Below are positions 1 through 5,052 of a DNA stretch of 5,393 bases, piece by piece. The first letter of the stretch is position 1. Every line of letters begins with the position of its first letter. The stretch covers positions 1-5,393 of the forward strand of contig JAFDJF010000222.1 in NCBI GenBank assembly GCA_019307645.1, written 5' to 3'. This DNA is from Deltaproteobacteria bacterium (lineage in GTDB: Bacteria > Desulfobacterota > DSM-4660 > Desulfatiglandales > Desulfatiglandaceae). Under the pieces are notes generated by a model. The model searched no databases, was not told the DNA's origin, and worked only from the letters and a program-made list of their open reading frames with translations. The translations under genes were made by a program, and so were the position numbers.

Positions 1-1
1 G

Positions 2-646
2 TTTGCCGATGCTATGCAGCGCCTGGTGGAGGCTGGGGTCGTCACCAACCGTCACACATTCATCCACGTCAACTGCGCCATGTCCTCGATCTTCCTGTCC
101 AGCGACCAGGAAGGTTACGACTGGCTCGACTACAACTCTTCGGTGCAAAGCCGCCCCTGCGACTACACCAACAGCGTCCTGAACATCGCTCGCGAGCCCG
201 ACATGGTGGCCATCAACGGCGCCATCGGGGTAGACCTGCACGGCAATATCTGGGCCGACTCGCTGCAGGCCCGGCGGATTTACAGCGGGGTGGGCGGCCA
301 GTCGGACTTTCTGCGCGGCGCCGCCCTGTCCCGCGGCGGCGTGCCCATCATCGCCCTGAGATCCACCACGGAAAAGGGCATCAGCAAGGTCGTCGAAAAG
401 TGTCCCGAGGGGATCACAACCACAGCGATTGCCGCCGACCAGGTGGTGATTGTCACCGAACACGGCGCCTTCGATCCGCGGGGCCTGGGCTTTTCTGAAC
501 GGGTCGTGGCAATCGCCTACCTGGCAGGACCGGAAACGCGCCAGCAGCTGCTCAAGCAGATCTACGACAGCCCCGAGTATCACCACCCGGCGGAAGCGCT
601 GAAAGATGGAGTGCCAAAAGGGATAAGACCTTATCAAGAGGCATAG
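2..646 (+). CDS. Acetyl-CoA hydrolase/transferase family protein, C-terminal half (5' end outside window)
   Basis: This is a cytoplasmic CoA-transferase of the acetyl-CoA hydrolase / 4-hydroxybutyrate (butyrate) CoA-transferase family, which moves CoA between an acyl-CoA and a free acid such as acetate. The frame is open from base 2 (FADAMQRLVEAGVVTN), so the ATG at 14 is an internal Met, not the start. About 214 of the usual ~430-450 residues are present. Family hallmarks visible are DYTN (about residue 55), VAINGAIGVDLHG, the glycine-rich SGVGGQSDFLRGA loop (about residues 96-108) and VVIVTEHGAFDPRGLGFSER near the end. In this family the catalytic glutamate lies just before the LVEAGVV segment, so it should be just outside the window. 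The substrate cannot be read from this half. The gene is visibly more GC-rich than the DNA that follows. No convincing terminator is seen after it. Confidence 0.9.
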   Translation, partial: FADAMQRLVEAGVVTNRHTFIHVNCAMSSIFLSSDQEGYDWLDYNSSVQSRPCDYTNSVLNIAREPDMVAINGAIGVDLHGNIWADSLQARRIYSGVGGQSDFLRGAALSRGGVPIIALRSTTEKGISKVVEKCPEGITTTAIAADQVVIVTEHGAFDPRGLGFSERVVAIAYLAGPETRQQLLKQIYDSPEYHHPAEALKDGVPKGIRPYQEA

Positions 647-1197
647 AAGTCGACATCGATATCAGCGCCTTTGATGATTGAAGTATGGCTACTGGTTGTC
701 CATAAGTCTGATACATTGACCTGCATCTTCAGAATACATTTTCTGGCGATTTAAAATCCGCGAAATATCCGCGCACTGCATAAGGATCCGTCTCATATGT
801 ACATGAGATCCTAAGGGAATGAGGATACCACCAACATCTGGTAGGCGGCAATTTCGCCCAAATGACGTTATGTCGGAAGATATTGGTCGATGGAAGCTCA
901 CCTATCAACCTATTTAATTCTTAAGATATCCAAAATAAATCTTCCTAAAATGGTCTAAAATTAAGGAGGAAACAATAGGAATATCGGCGAGCCAAGAAAA
1001 TAGATTCCGGATGCTATACGTAATGAGAATGTTTTCGCTTCTCGACATCTCTGACAAACTATCTCTGACTACGTGCTGCGGTATTTCAGGCATGATACCT
1101 GCCACCTTGAGGTTAATCTATTTTATCTTGCCGGGGCTATTGCCGGCCTCGAATTTTCAAAAATAGTATCTTCAGGGGAAGGATAAAGGATCTGTCA
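647..1197. other. Gene-free AT-rich stretch after the CoA-transferase
   Basis: About 550 bases with no supportable gene. Minus-strand open frames at 689-901 and 914-1105, and a plus-strand 32-codon frame at 819-917, have no recognisable motif and no good ribosome binding site. There is a weak GC stem (GCCGG 1130-1134 with CCGGC 1143-1147, 8-base loop) without a following T-run. Base composition drops sharply compared with the preceding gene, which suggests decayed or acquired DNA, but no parent gene was recognised here. Confidence 0.5.
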
Positions 1198-1338
1198 ATG
1201 GGAAAAGCAACTTTTCGTTTCTATGAAGAATTAAACGATTTTCTACCAAACCATAGGCGTAAGGTGGATTTTACGGCTGAATTCAAAGGAAAAAAATCTG
1301 TAAAAAATATGACTGAAGCGCTCAGGGTTCCTCATTAG
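1198..1338 (+). pseudogene. Mut7-C ubiquitin/RNase-domain protein, N-terminal remnant
   Basis: A 46-codon frame begins MGKATFRFYEELNDFLP and continues through an RRKVDF / FKGKKSVKNMTEAL stretch to RVPH, then TAG. I recognise this as the start of the N-terminal ubiquitin-like domain (Ub-Mut7C) of Mut7-C proteins, which normally run on through about 250 residues with a PIN-like RNase domain and zinc-binding cysteines. Family members typically read ALGVPHTEVDL at this point, so the stop falls immediately after the conserved VPH. The ribosome binding site is intact (AAAGGA at 1185-1190, 7 bases before the ATG), so a short peptide could still be made. All RNase catalytic residues are missing. A possible second piece lies in another frame around 1343-1410 (reads PQILYEPRFGILD). 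The identification is from memory of the family, not a search. Confidence 0.72.
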
Positions 1339-1609
1339 GATTTTGTCACAACCACAGATATTGTATGAGCCTCGATTTGGCATTTTGGATTTTAGACGTC
1401 GGGTAGTGGCAAAAACCACACAATTTTATTACTCCCATTTCTTTGAGATAACCATTATAAATCATCATAGGCTAATTTCCTTGGTCGTTACCAATTTTTC
1501 AAATTCTTCAAGGCACTACCGCCATCAGCTGATTTGACAACTCAATAATCGATAATGGATACAGGATAAAAAAATCTTGGCAAAAAACCTTGAAAATAGT
1601 AATTGCTAA
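1339..1609. other. Degenerate DNA after the Mut7-C fragment
   Basis: There is no intact gene. The plus frame starting near 1343 (TTG) is open to 1537. Its first ~15 residues, QPQILYEPRFGILD, resemble the PQPLREPRFVLD-type junction between the ubiquitin-like and RNase domains of Mut7-C proteins, but the rest of that frame is not recognisable. This would fit a Mut7-C gene with an internal deletion plus frameshift. A minus-strand open frame at 1508-1702 carries no motif and is treated as chance. Confidence 0.35.
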
Positions 1610-1717
1610 TGCACTGTTTGTGAATACCTGATTCCGGAACTCAATTATGCGGATCACGTCTTTCGGGATATGACTTCTGATCGTCCGACCCTGATCTTCC
1701 AATCAGAAACTTGCCAT

Positions 1718-1747
1718 TTGACAGAGGTCCCATGGAACGAATTGCAT
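1718..1747 (+). promoter_or_regulatory. Weak candidate promoter for the TetR gene
   Basis: A perfect TTGACA lies at 1718-1723. The hexamer 18 bases downstream is TTGCAT (1742-1747), only three matches to TATAAT, so the -10 is poor. Its position just upstream of the ribosome site would fit a short leader. The hexamer is inside the unidentified open remnant, so chance is a real possibility. Confidence 0.2.
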
Positions 1748-1750
1748 AAA

Positions 1751-1757
1751 AAGGTGA
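1751..1757 (+). promoter_or_regulatory. Ribosome binding site fixing the TTG start of the TetR gene
   Basis: AAGGTGA ends 4 bases before TTG at 1762. In the same frame a TAA lies at 1747-1749, and the first in-frame ATG is codon 53, inside the recognition helix. TTG is therefore the only start that keeps the DNA-binding domain whole. Confidence 0.65.
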
Positions 1758-1761
1758 TCTA

Positions 1762-2391
1762 TTGAATATTCTGGAAAAAACAAAAGCGAAATACAGGGAA
1801 TATGAGGATCGTCATAAGCAGATTCTAAAAGCTGCTATCCGTCTATTTAACGAGAGCGGCTACCATGCCACCACAACGGCATCCATTGCTCTTGAGGCAG
1901 GTGTTCATGAGCCTACCATGTATAAACATTTCTCGAAAAAGAGAGAGCTTTATATGGCTTGCTTTCAGTCAATTGTTGACCAGTTGTCAACGAAATATCG
2001 CTCGGCCTATAAAGAAAACAAAGACGATGTCATTGCTTACATATCAAGTGTTAATAAAATATATCTAGATTTTGTGGAGCAAAATCCCCATAAATCCATG
2101 TTACCAATTCATTTGCTAAGCAACCGAAATGATCCGTTGTTTTTTCAAATGTTTAAGGATTTTATGGAAAAAAATATTGAGGCAGTTGAAAGGGTATTAA
2201 CCTCAGCTTCCAAAAAGAAAAAAATCAAGTTAAAATCGATTAGCCAGCATGATATTCGGTTGCTGGCCTCTCTTTTTGTTTGTCAGTTTTTCTCTGTTGT
2301 TGCTGTTCGTGATTTCGTCGAATCCGAATCTCTAAATAGTGATACTATTCTTAATTCTATGATTGGAATGTTGCAGCTTTCTGGCAAATAG
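1762..2391 (+). CDS. TetR/AcrR-family transcriptional regulator
   Basis: A 209-residue protein, normal for the family, and a likely dimeric DNA-binding repressor released by a small ligand. The N-terminal domain is typical: RHKQILKAAIRLFNESGYHATT (about residues 17-38), then the helix-turn-helix TASIALEAGVHEPTMYKHFSKKRELY (about 39-64) with the conserved Y-KHF of the recognition helix end. Residues from about 65 form the variable ligand and dimer domain, with a lysine-rich patch (KKKKIKLK, about 151-158). Translation starts at TTG with AAGGTGA in front. The gene is AT-rich, like the decayed DNA on both sides and unlike the GC-rich CoA-transferase. The neighbours it might have controlled are now fragments, so its target is unknown. 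TetR proteins near acyl-CoA genes often govern fatty-acid metabolism, but that is only context. The family call is firm; the ligand and operator are not visible. Confidence 0.92.
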   Translation: MNILEKTKAKYREYEDRHKQILKAAIRLFNESGYHATTTASIALEAGVHEPTMYKHFSKKRELYMACFQSIVDQLSTKYRSAYKENKDDVIAYISSVNKIYLDFVEQNPHKSMLPIHLLSNRNDPLFFQMFKDFMEKNIEAVERVLTSASKKKKIKLKSISQHDIRLLASLFVCQFFSVVAVRDFVESESLNSDTILNSMIGMLQLSGK

Positions 2392-2533
2392 GGACATGGC
2401 AAGAATAAAATACACAGAGATGACGCCGGATTTTTGTTCGCCGTTTTTATATAAGGGTCTTTTCGGTTCCATAACTGAGTGCATAACACACTAGTAAGAA
2501 AAATCTAGATTTATTTTCAATTATTTCAAATAG
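2392..2533. other. Short AT-rich spacer after the TetR gene
   Basis: About 140 bases without a gene. CGCCG occurs twice around a T-run (about 2423-2450), but as a direct rather than an inverted repeat, so it is not a convincing terminator. Confidence 0.4.
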
Positions 2534-2872
2534 TTACGAGTTAACCTGTTTTATCAATGTTTTCAACCGGTTATGGGTGTTTGGAATGACTCTCAAACCC
2601 CCTGAATGGGTATCTTTAATCAGGTCGTATTCTTGTAGCAGCGGTTCTTTAACATGCATAACCATTTCCGAAAGATTGAAAATCTCTTGAGGAGTATTTA
2701 CGATCTCAGCCCCGGCTATTTCATAAGCCGAATCTTCAAATTCGCTACCATTTCCGGCGTTTTTTTCTACCCTAACAGTATGTCCATTAGCGACCATGAC
2801 TTCGACACCAACGGGGGTCATGCAAACGCGATTCTCATCTGTTTTGATCTCTTTTAATATGCCATAATTTCT
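2534..2872 (-). pseudogene. ald: Alanine dehydrogenase, N-terminal fragment
   Basis: The minus-strand frame reads NYGILKEIKTDENRV, MTPVGVEVM, a GHTVRVEKNAG / FEDSAYEIAGAEIV stretch and MVMHVKEPLLQEYDLIK. This is the N-terminal part of alanine dehydrogenase, which interconverts alanine and pyruvate plus ammonia with NAD. The full enzyme has about 370 residues; about 85 with clear homology remain (about 2615-2866). The Arg of ENRV and the Lys of HVKEP match the substrate-contacting Arg15 and Lys75 of the Mycobacterium tuberculosis enzyme. The fragment ends just before the catalytic His segment (FTYLHLAA), and the whole NAD-binding domain is missing. The last ~26 codons (after YDLIK, about 2534-2614) do not look like Ald and are probably foreign sequence read to a chance stop. 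The only nearby start is a GTG at 2888-2890, inside the aminotransferase fragment and without a ribosome site. No function is expected. Confidence 0.85.
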
Positions 2873-2978
2873 TTTTACCCACCACAGCACTCAACGGCAT
2901 CCCGGCCGCAAGGCTCTTTGCAACTGTGGTGATATCGGCTTCCACATTCCACTGTTCCAGGTTAGTTTTCCCCCTGTG
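2871..2978 (-). pseudogene. Class III (GABA-type) aminotransferase fragment containing the PLP-lysine motif
   Basis: Read on the minus strand from 2978, the frame gives HRGKTNLEQWNVEADI, then TTVAKSLAAGMPLSAVVGKK. This matches the active-site region of 4-aminobutyrate aminotransferase and related class III PLP enzymes (consensus DLITxAKSLAGGMPLSAVVGR); the Lys codon at 2916-2918 corresponds to the PLP-binding Lys268 of E. coli GabT. HRGK looks like the remains of the preceding GRTGK motif. About 35 of ~430 residues survive, and an in-frame TGA sits at 2979-2981. Homology ends at about 2871-2876, exactly where the alanine dehydrogenase fragment begins in another frame. The frame itself runs on to a TGA at 2835. 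A GABA or beta-alanine:pyruvate aminotransferase beside alanine dehydrogenase makes metabolic sense, since alanine would be recycled. Other class III enzymes (ornithine, acetylornithine, taurine aminotransferases) fit the motif less well. Confidence 0.75.
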
Positions 2979-3001
2979 TCAGGCGGAGATCTGTTTTATG
3001 G

Positions 3002-3031
3002 TTGACAATTACTCAATACTTTGAGTAAATT
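3002..3031 (+). promoter_or_regulatory. Candidate sigma70-type promoter of the ATPase gene
   Basis: A perfect TTGACA (3002-3007) is followed after 18 bases by TAAATT (3026-3031, four of six matches to TATAAT). A start of transcription near 3038 would leave a leader of about 35 bases to the ATG. The spacer and -10 are covered by the repeated half-sites described separately, so a protein bound there would block RNA polymerase. Confidence 0.5.
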
Positions 3032-3051
3032 TACTCACCATGCTGAGCAAA
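3009..3051. promoter_or_regulatory. Operator-like array: four alternating half-sites at 11-bp spacing
   Basis: ACTCA at 3011, TGAGT at 3022, ACTCA at 3033 and TGAGC at 3044 alternate in orientation with start-to-start steps of exactly 11 bases, about one helical turn. They form two dyads, TTACTCA-6-TGAGTAA (3009-3028) and TTTACTCA-6-TGAGCAAA (3030-3051). The middle pair makes a perfect 16-base palindrome TGAGTAAATTTACTCA (3022-3037). The array overlaps the candidate -10 of the downstream gene. The layout is that of a cooperative repressor operator. No separate repressor gene adjoins it, so the binding protein is unknown. Confidence 0.65.
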
Positions 3052-3073
3052 TTGTAATCGCATAGGATTTCAA

Positions 3074-4261
3074 ATGTTTAAAAGACCCATTCATCGCGTG
3101 CTAATGGAAAGAATGCTTGAGCAGAGACGGTTCATGCAAGTACTCTACGGCCCCAGGCAAACAGGCAAGACGACCCTTGCCCACCAGGTAATGGCTGATC
3201 TTGAGATTCCCAGCCACTATGCTTCCGCAGATGAGCCCACCTTAAAGGATAGGATCTGGATTGAACAGCAATGGGAAATAGCCCGGCTTAAGGTGGAATC
3301 TGAAGAAAAAGCGTTATTTGTCCTGGATGAAGCCCAAAAAATCGACGGCTGGTCAGAAACAGTGAAAATGTTGTGGGACGAGGATACCGCGAAAAGTCTA
3401 CCACTGTGCGTAATGCTGTTGGGGTCATCCCCGCTATTGGTGCAAAGGGGTTTGACCGAAAGCCTGGCAGGACGATTCGAAGTCATCCCGGTCTCGCACT
3501 GGTCATTTACGGAAATGCGAGAGGCTTTTGATTGGGGTTTAGATGAATACATATTCTTTGGAGGCTATCCCGGCGGGGCTGATCTGATCAATGACCCAAA
3601 AAGATGGTCTAACTACATCAAGGATGCCCTTATCGAGACCACAATCTCACGAGATATTTTGCTGATGACCCGGGTTGATAAACCCGCACTTCTCCGTCGC
3701 CTATTTTACTTAGGCTGTTCATATTCAGGCCAAGTGCTCTCATATCAGAAGATGCTCGGTCAGCTCCAGGATGTCGGCAATACCACTACACTTGCTCACT
3801 ATTTGAATTTGCTGGAGGGCGCAGGGCTTATTGCGGGATTGTCCAAATACGCGGGCCAGCGTGTTCGGCAACGGGCGTCAAGCCCTAAACTCCAGGTGCT
3901 CAATACCGCTTTAATAGCTGCGCAATCTCAACTTACCCTGGAGGAAGCGAAGCAGGATACTGAATATTGGGGAAGGCTGGTTGAATCAGCTATTGGGGCA
4001 ACCTTGATGAACGGTATCAGAGGGGAGAATATCGAAATTTTCTACTGGTCCAGCCGTAATCGTGAAGTGGATTTCGTGCTCTCCCGGGGGAACGCTTTGG
4101 TGGCCCTGGAAGTAAAAAGCGGACACAGAAAAGTTACATTGCCCGGTATGGAAACTTTCTCAAAAGAATTTCCAGTAACGAGGAAATTGTTAGTAGGAGC
4201 ACAAGGGATTCCAGTGGAAGATTTTCTCCTCACGCACCCTCGCAAATGGATTTCACAATGA
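3074..4261 (+). CDS. AAA_14 ATPase with C-terminal DUF4143 (PD-(D/E)XK-like) domain
   Basis: A 395-residue cytoplasmic protein of the common AAA_14/DUF4143 family, complete in length. Walker A is GPRQTGKTT (residues 26-34), Walker B ALFVLDEAQ (80-88), a sensor-1-like LLGSS (115-119), and the family motif SLAGRFEV (130-136) supplies a likely arginine finger. FFGGYPG follows at 162-168. Residues about 210-258 (SYSGQVLSYQKM... TLAHYLNLLEGAGLI) look like a winged helix. The C-terminal domain has YWGRLVES (298-305), then REVDFVL (330-336) and LEVKSG (345-350), the E...D...EVK layout of a PD-(D/E)XK nuclease fold. It starts at ATG with AGGA at 3064-3067, 6 bases upstream. It has no operon partner: gene fragments lie upstream and a convergent gene downstream. 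The family is widespread in anaerobes and archaea, patchily distributed and of unproven function; ATP-dependent DNA handling or a mobile/selfish role has been suggested. ATPase and fold calls are solid; nuclease activity is inferred. Confidence 0.93.
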   Translation: MFKRPIHRVLMERMLEQRRFMQVLYGPRQTGKTTLAHQVMADLEIPSHYASADEPTLKDRIWIEQQWEIARLKVESEEKALFVLDEAQKIDGWSETVKMLWDEDTAKSLPLCVMLLGSSPLLVQRGLTESLAGRFEVIPVSHWSFTEMREAFDWGLDEYIFFGGYPGGADLINDPKRWSNYIKDALIETTISRDILLMTRVDKPALLRRLFYLGCSYSGQVLSYQKMLGQLQDVGNTTTLAHYLNLLEGAGLIAGLSKYAGQRVRQRASSPKLQVLNTALIAAQSQLTLEEAKQDTEYWGRLVESAIGATLMNGIRGENIEIFYWSSRNREVDFVLSRGNALVALEVKSGHRKVTLPGMETFSKEFPVTRKLLVGAQGIPVEDFLLTHPRKWISQ

Positions 4262-4347
4262 TGAAACCCCGGCTTTTATCGCGCAGCTTTTACGGAACGT
4301 ATTTTTGACAATTGCTATAAAATCTCCCGGAAAATTCCTTGTTCGGG

Positions 4348-4773
4348 TTATCGTTCCACTGCCTTCACCCAGTCCGGCACCCGTACATCCCCGTCCCGTT
4401 TCCGGCTGGGAATATAGCATTTTATATCGATCACCGGAGATTGATCAAAAGCGTCGATCTCGTCGATAATGACGGTAGTCCCCTCGATCGCTACAACTTG
4501 GCATAGGGAGATCGCAATCAAGTTGGGCCTTTTGGGTGAGTGGGTGGCAAAAACCCCGGTGAGGGGATTTTTCCTGTCTCCCCGGGGATGAACCTGAAGC
4601 ACGCCCCTTCCCTCTGTCGTATCGTTTTTTTCAAACCAGTAGCAGACGACGATATGGGAGAAATTTTCAAGACCCATAAGGGCCTCCCGATACTGCTCCT
4701 TGATCTCAATCCGGCCCGTGTGCCCCTGCTTTCTGATCACACCGATGGGATATATCTGATATGCTTCAACCAT
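4348..4773 (-). CDS. trmO: TsaA/TrmO-family tRNA methyltransferase homologue
   Basis: A 141-residue protein of the TsaA (UPF0066) beta-barrel family; E. coli TrmO uses SAM to N6-methylate t6A37 in tRNA-Thr. Features from the chosen start are YQIYPIGVI near the N-terminus, GRIEIKEQYREALMGLENFSH (about 20-40), the family signature TGVFATHSPKRPNLIAIS (72-89; usual form TGVFATRSPxRPNPIGLS) and FDQSPVIDIKCYIP near the C-terminus. The Met at 4771-4773 was chosen because homology begins there. The frame stays open back to 4896, but those 41 extra residues include a hairpin sequence and do not resemble the family. The ribosome site before 4773 is weak (GCGGGGG), so the start is likely rather than certain. 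The short length matches archaeal and deltaproteobacterial members, which lack the E. coli C-terminal extension. His replaces the usual Arg in the ATRSP motif. The methylation target in this lineage is inferred. It is convergent with the ATPase gene (86-base gap). Confidence 0.88.
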   Translation of the reverse strand: MVEAYQIYPIGVIRKQGHTGRIEIKEQYREALMGLENFSHIVVCYWFEKNDTTEGRGVLQVHPRGDRKNPLTGVFATHSPKRPNLIAISLCQVVAIEGTTVIIDEIDAFDQSPVIDIKCYIPSRKRDGDVRVPDWVKAVER

Positions 4774-4800
4774 GATGCCCCCGCAAAAACATTGTTCATT

Positions 4801-4819
4801 AGGTGAAAAGATTTTACCT
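4801..4819. repeat. Short hairpin/dyad in the trmO upstream region
   Basis: AGGTGAAAAGATTTTACCT folds into an 8-pair stem (one G-T pair) with a 3-base loop, about 28 bases before the trmO start. As DNA it could be an operator; as RNA it would sit in the leader. No U-run follows on either strand, so it is not an obvious terminator. Confidence 0.45.
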
Positions 4820-4890
4820 AAATTGAGCGATTTTCGAGTTTGCCGCAGATACAAGGAAAATGTCGTTACGCTATAGTCCTCTATGCGAAA

Positions 4891-4914
4891 CGGCATCTGA
4901 CGCAGTAGATGCGG
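4891..4914. repeat. Small inverted repeat GCATCT / AGATGC
   Basis: GCATCT (4893-4898) and AGATGC (4907-4912) form a 6-pair stem with an 8-base loop, and C4891/G4914 could add an outer pair. It lies at the far end of the open extension before trmO, which argues that the extension is non-coding intergenic DNA. Confidence 0.4.
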
Positions 4915-4935
4915 TGAAATCGGAAATCCCGTAGG

Positions 4936-5012
4936 GTTTCAAATTTTTGACACCCCAATGAGCAGAATTCCTTTAAATTATTATTCAACTCGCCATGTCA
5001 AAAATTTGAAAC
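4936..5012. repeat. 17-bp perfect inverted repeat with 43-bp spacer
   Basis: GTTTCAAATTTTTGACA (4936-4952) is repeated perfectly in inverse at 4996-5012. The arms are AT-rich, each nearly palindromic inside (TCAAATTTTTGA). Each arm ends inward in TTGACA, and TTTAAA (4972-4977) lies at the centre, so the element contains two inward-facing -35-like hexamers. The minus-strand one (TTGACA at 5001-4996, TTTAAA 18 bases on) could drive trmO. The 77-base element could instead be a small MITE-like repeat; no clear target-site duplication is visible. It sits between two minus-strand genes. Confidence 0.75.
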
Positions 5013-5052
5013 GCTCAGCCTAGGTTTTATTTGTATATTGGATAATACCGAT

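Larger units (their letters stand above)
1610..1765 (+). pseudogene. Unidentified coding-like remnant ending at the tetR start
   Basis: After a TAA at 1607 the frame is open for about 51 codons. It reads CTVCEYLIPELNYADHVF, then RDMTSDRPTLIFQ, and ends in PWNELHKKVIY and TGA at 1763-1765. The amino-acid mix looks protein-like and no good start codon with a ribosome site precedes it, so it may be the 3' tail of a lost gene. The stop overlaps the TTG start of the next gene (TTGA), an arrangement common in translationally coupled genes, which hints that this remnant once headed an operon with the regulator. The only internal ATG (1670) would give 31 residues. I do not recognise the family. Chance openness is possible. 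Confidence 0.3.

Noticed and set aside
819..917. Plus-strand 32-codon frame ending in DIGRWKLTYQPI
   Set aside because: Looks slightly protein-like, but the purine-rich stretch directly abuts the ATG, no family is recognised and the length is within chance.
689..1105. Two minus-strand open frames (689-901, 914-1105) as small genes
   Set aside because: No recognisable motif, no convincing ribosome site and no supporting neighbours; treated as chance openness.
1508..1702. Minus-strand 64-codon frame
   Set aside because: No domain signature, and it overlaps a more plausible plus-strand remnant.
2423..2450. Rho-independent terminator after the TetR gene
   Set aside because: CGCCG copies are direct, not inverted, so no stem forms before the T-run.
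2580..2612. tRNA T-arm-like sequence at the tail of the ald fragment
   Set aside because: The TTCAGGGGGTTTGAGAGTC stretch only loosely resembles a T-arm; no acceptor or anticodon stem could be built.
2871..2978. Taurine:pyruvate aminotransferase (tpa-ald taurine pathway)
   Set aside because: Attractive next to ald, but the AKSLAAGMPLSAVVGK motif fits GABA-type enzymes better than Tpa as I recall it.
3074..4261. ATPase as half of a toxin-antitoxin or phage-defence operon
   Set aside because: No partner gene on the same strand on either side; only the array-containing promoter and a convergent housekeeping-like gene.
4774..4896. N-terminal 41 residues as part of TrmO
   Set aside because: Family homology starts at the Met at 4771-4773, and the extra stretch contains inverted repeats and no TsaA similarity.
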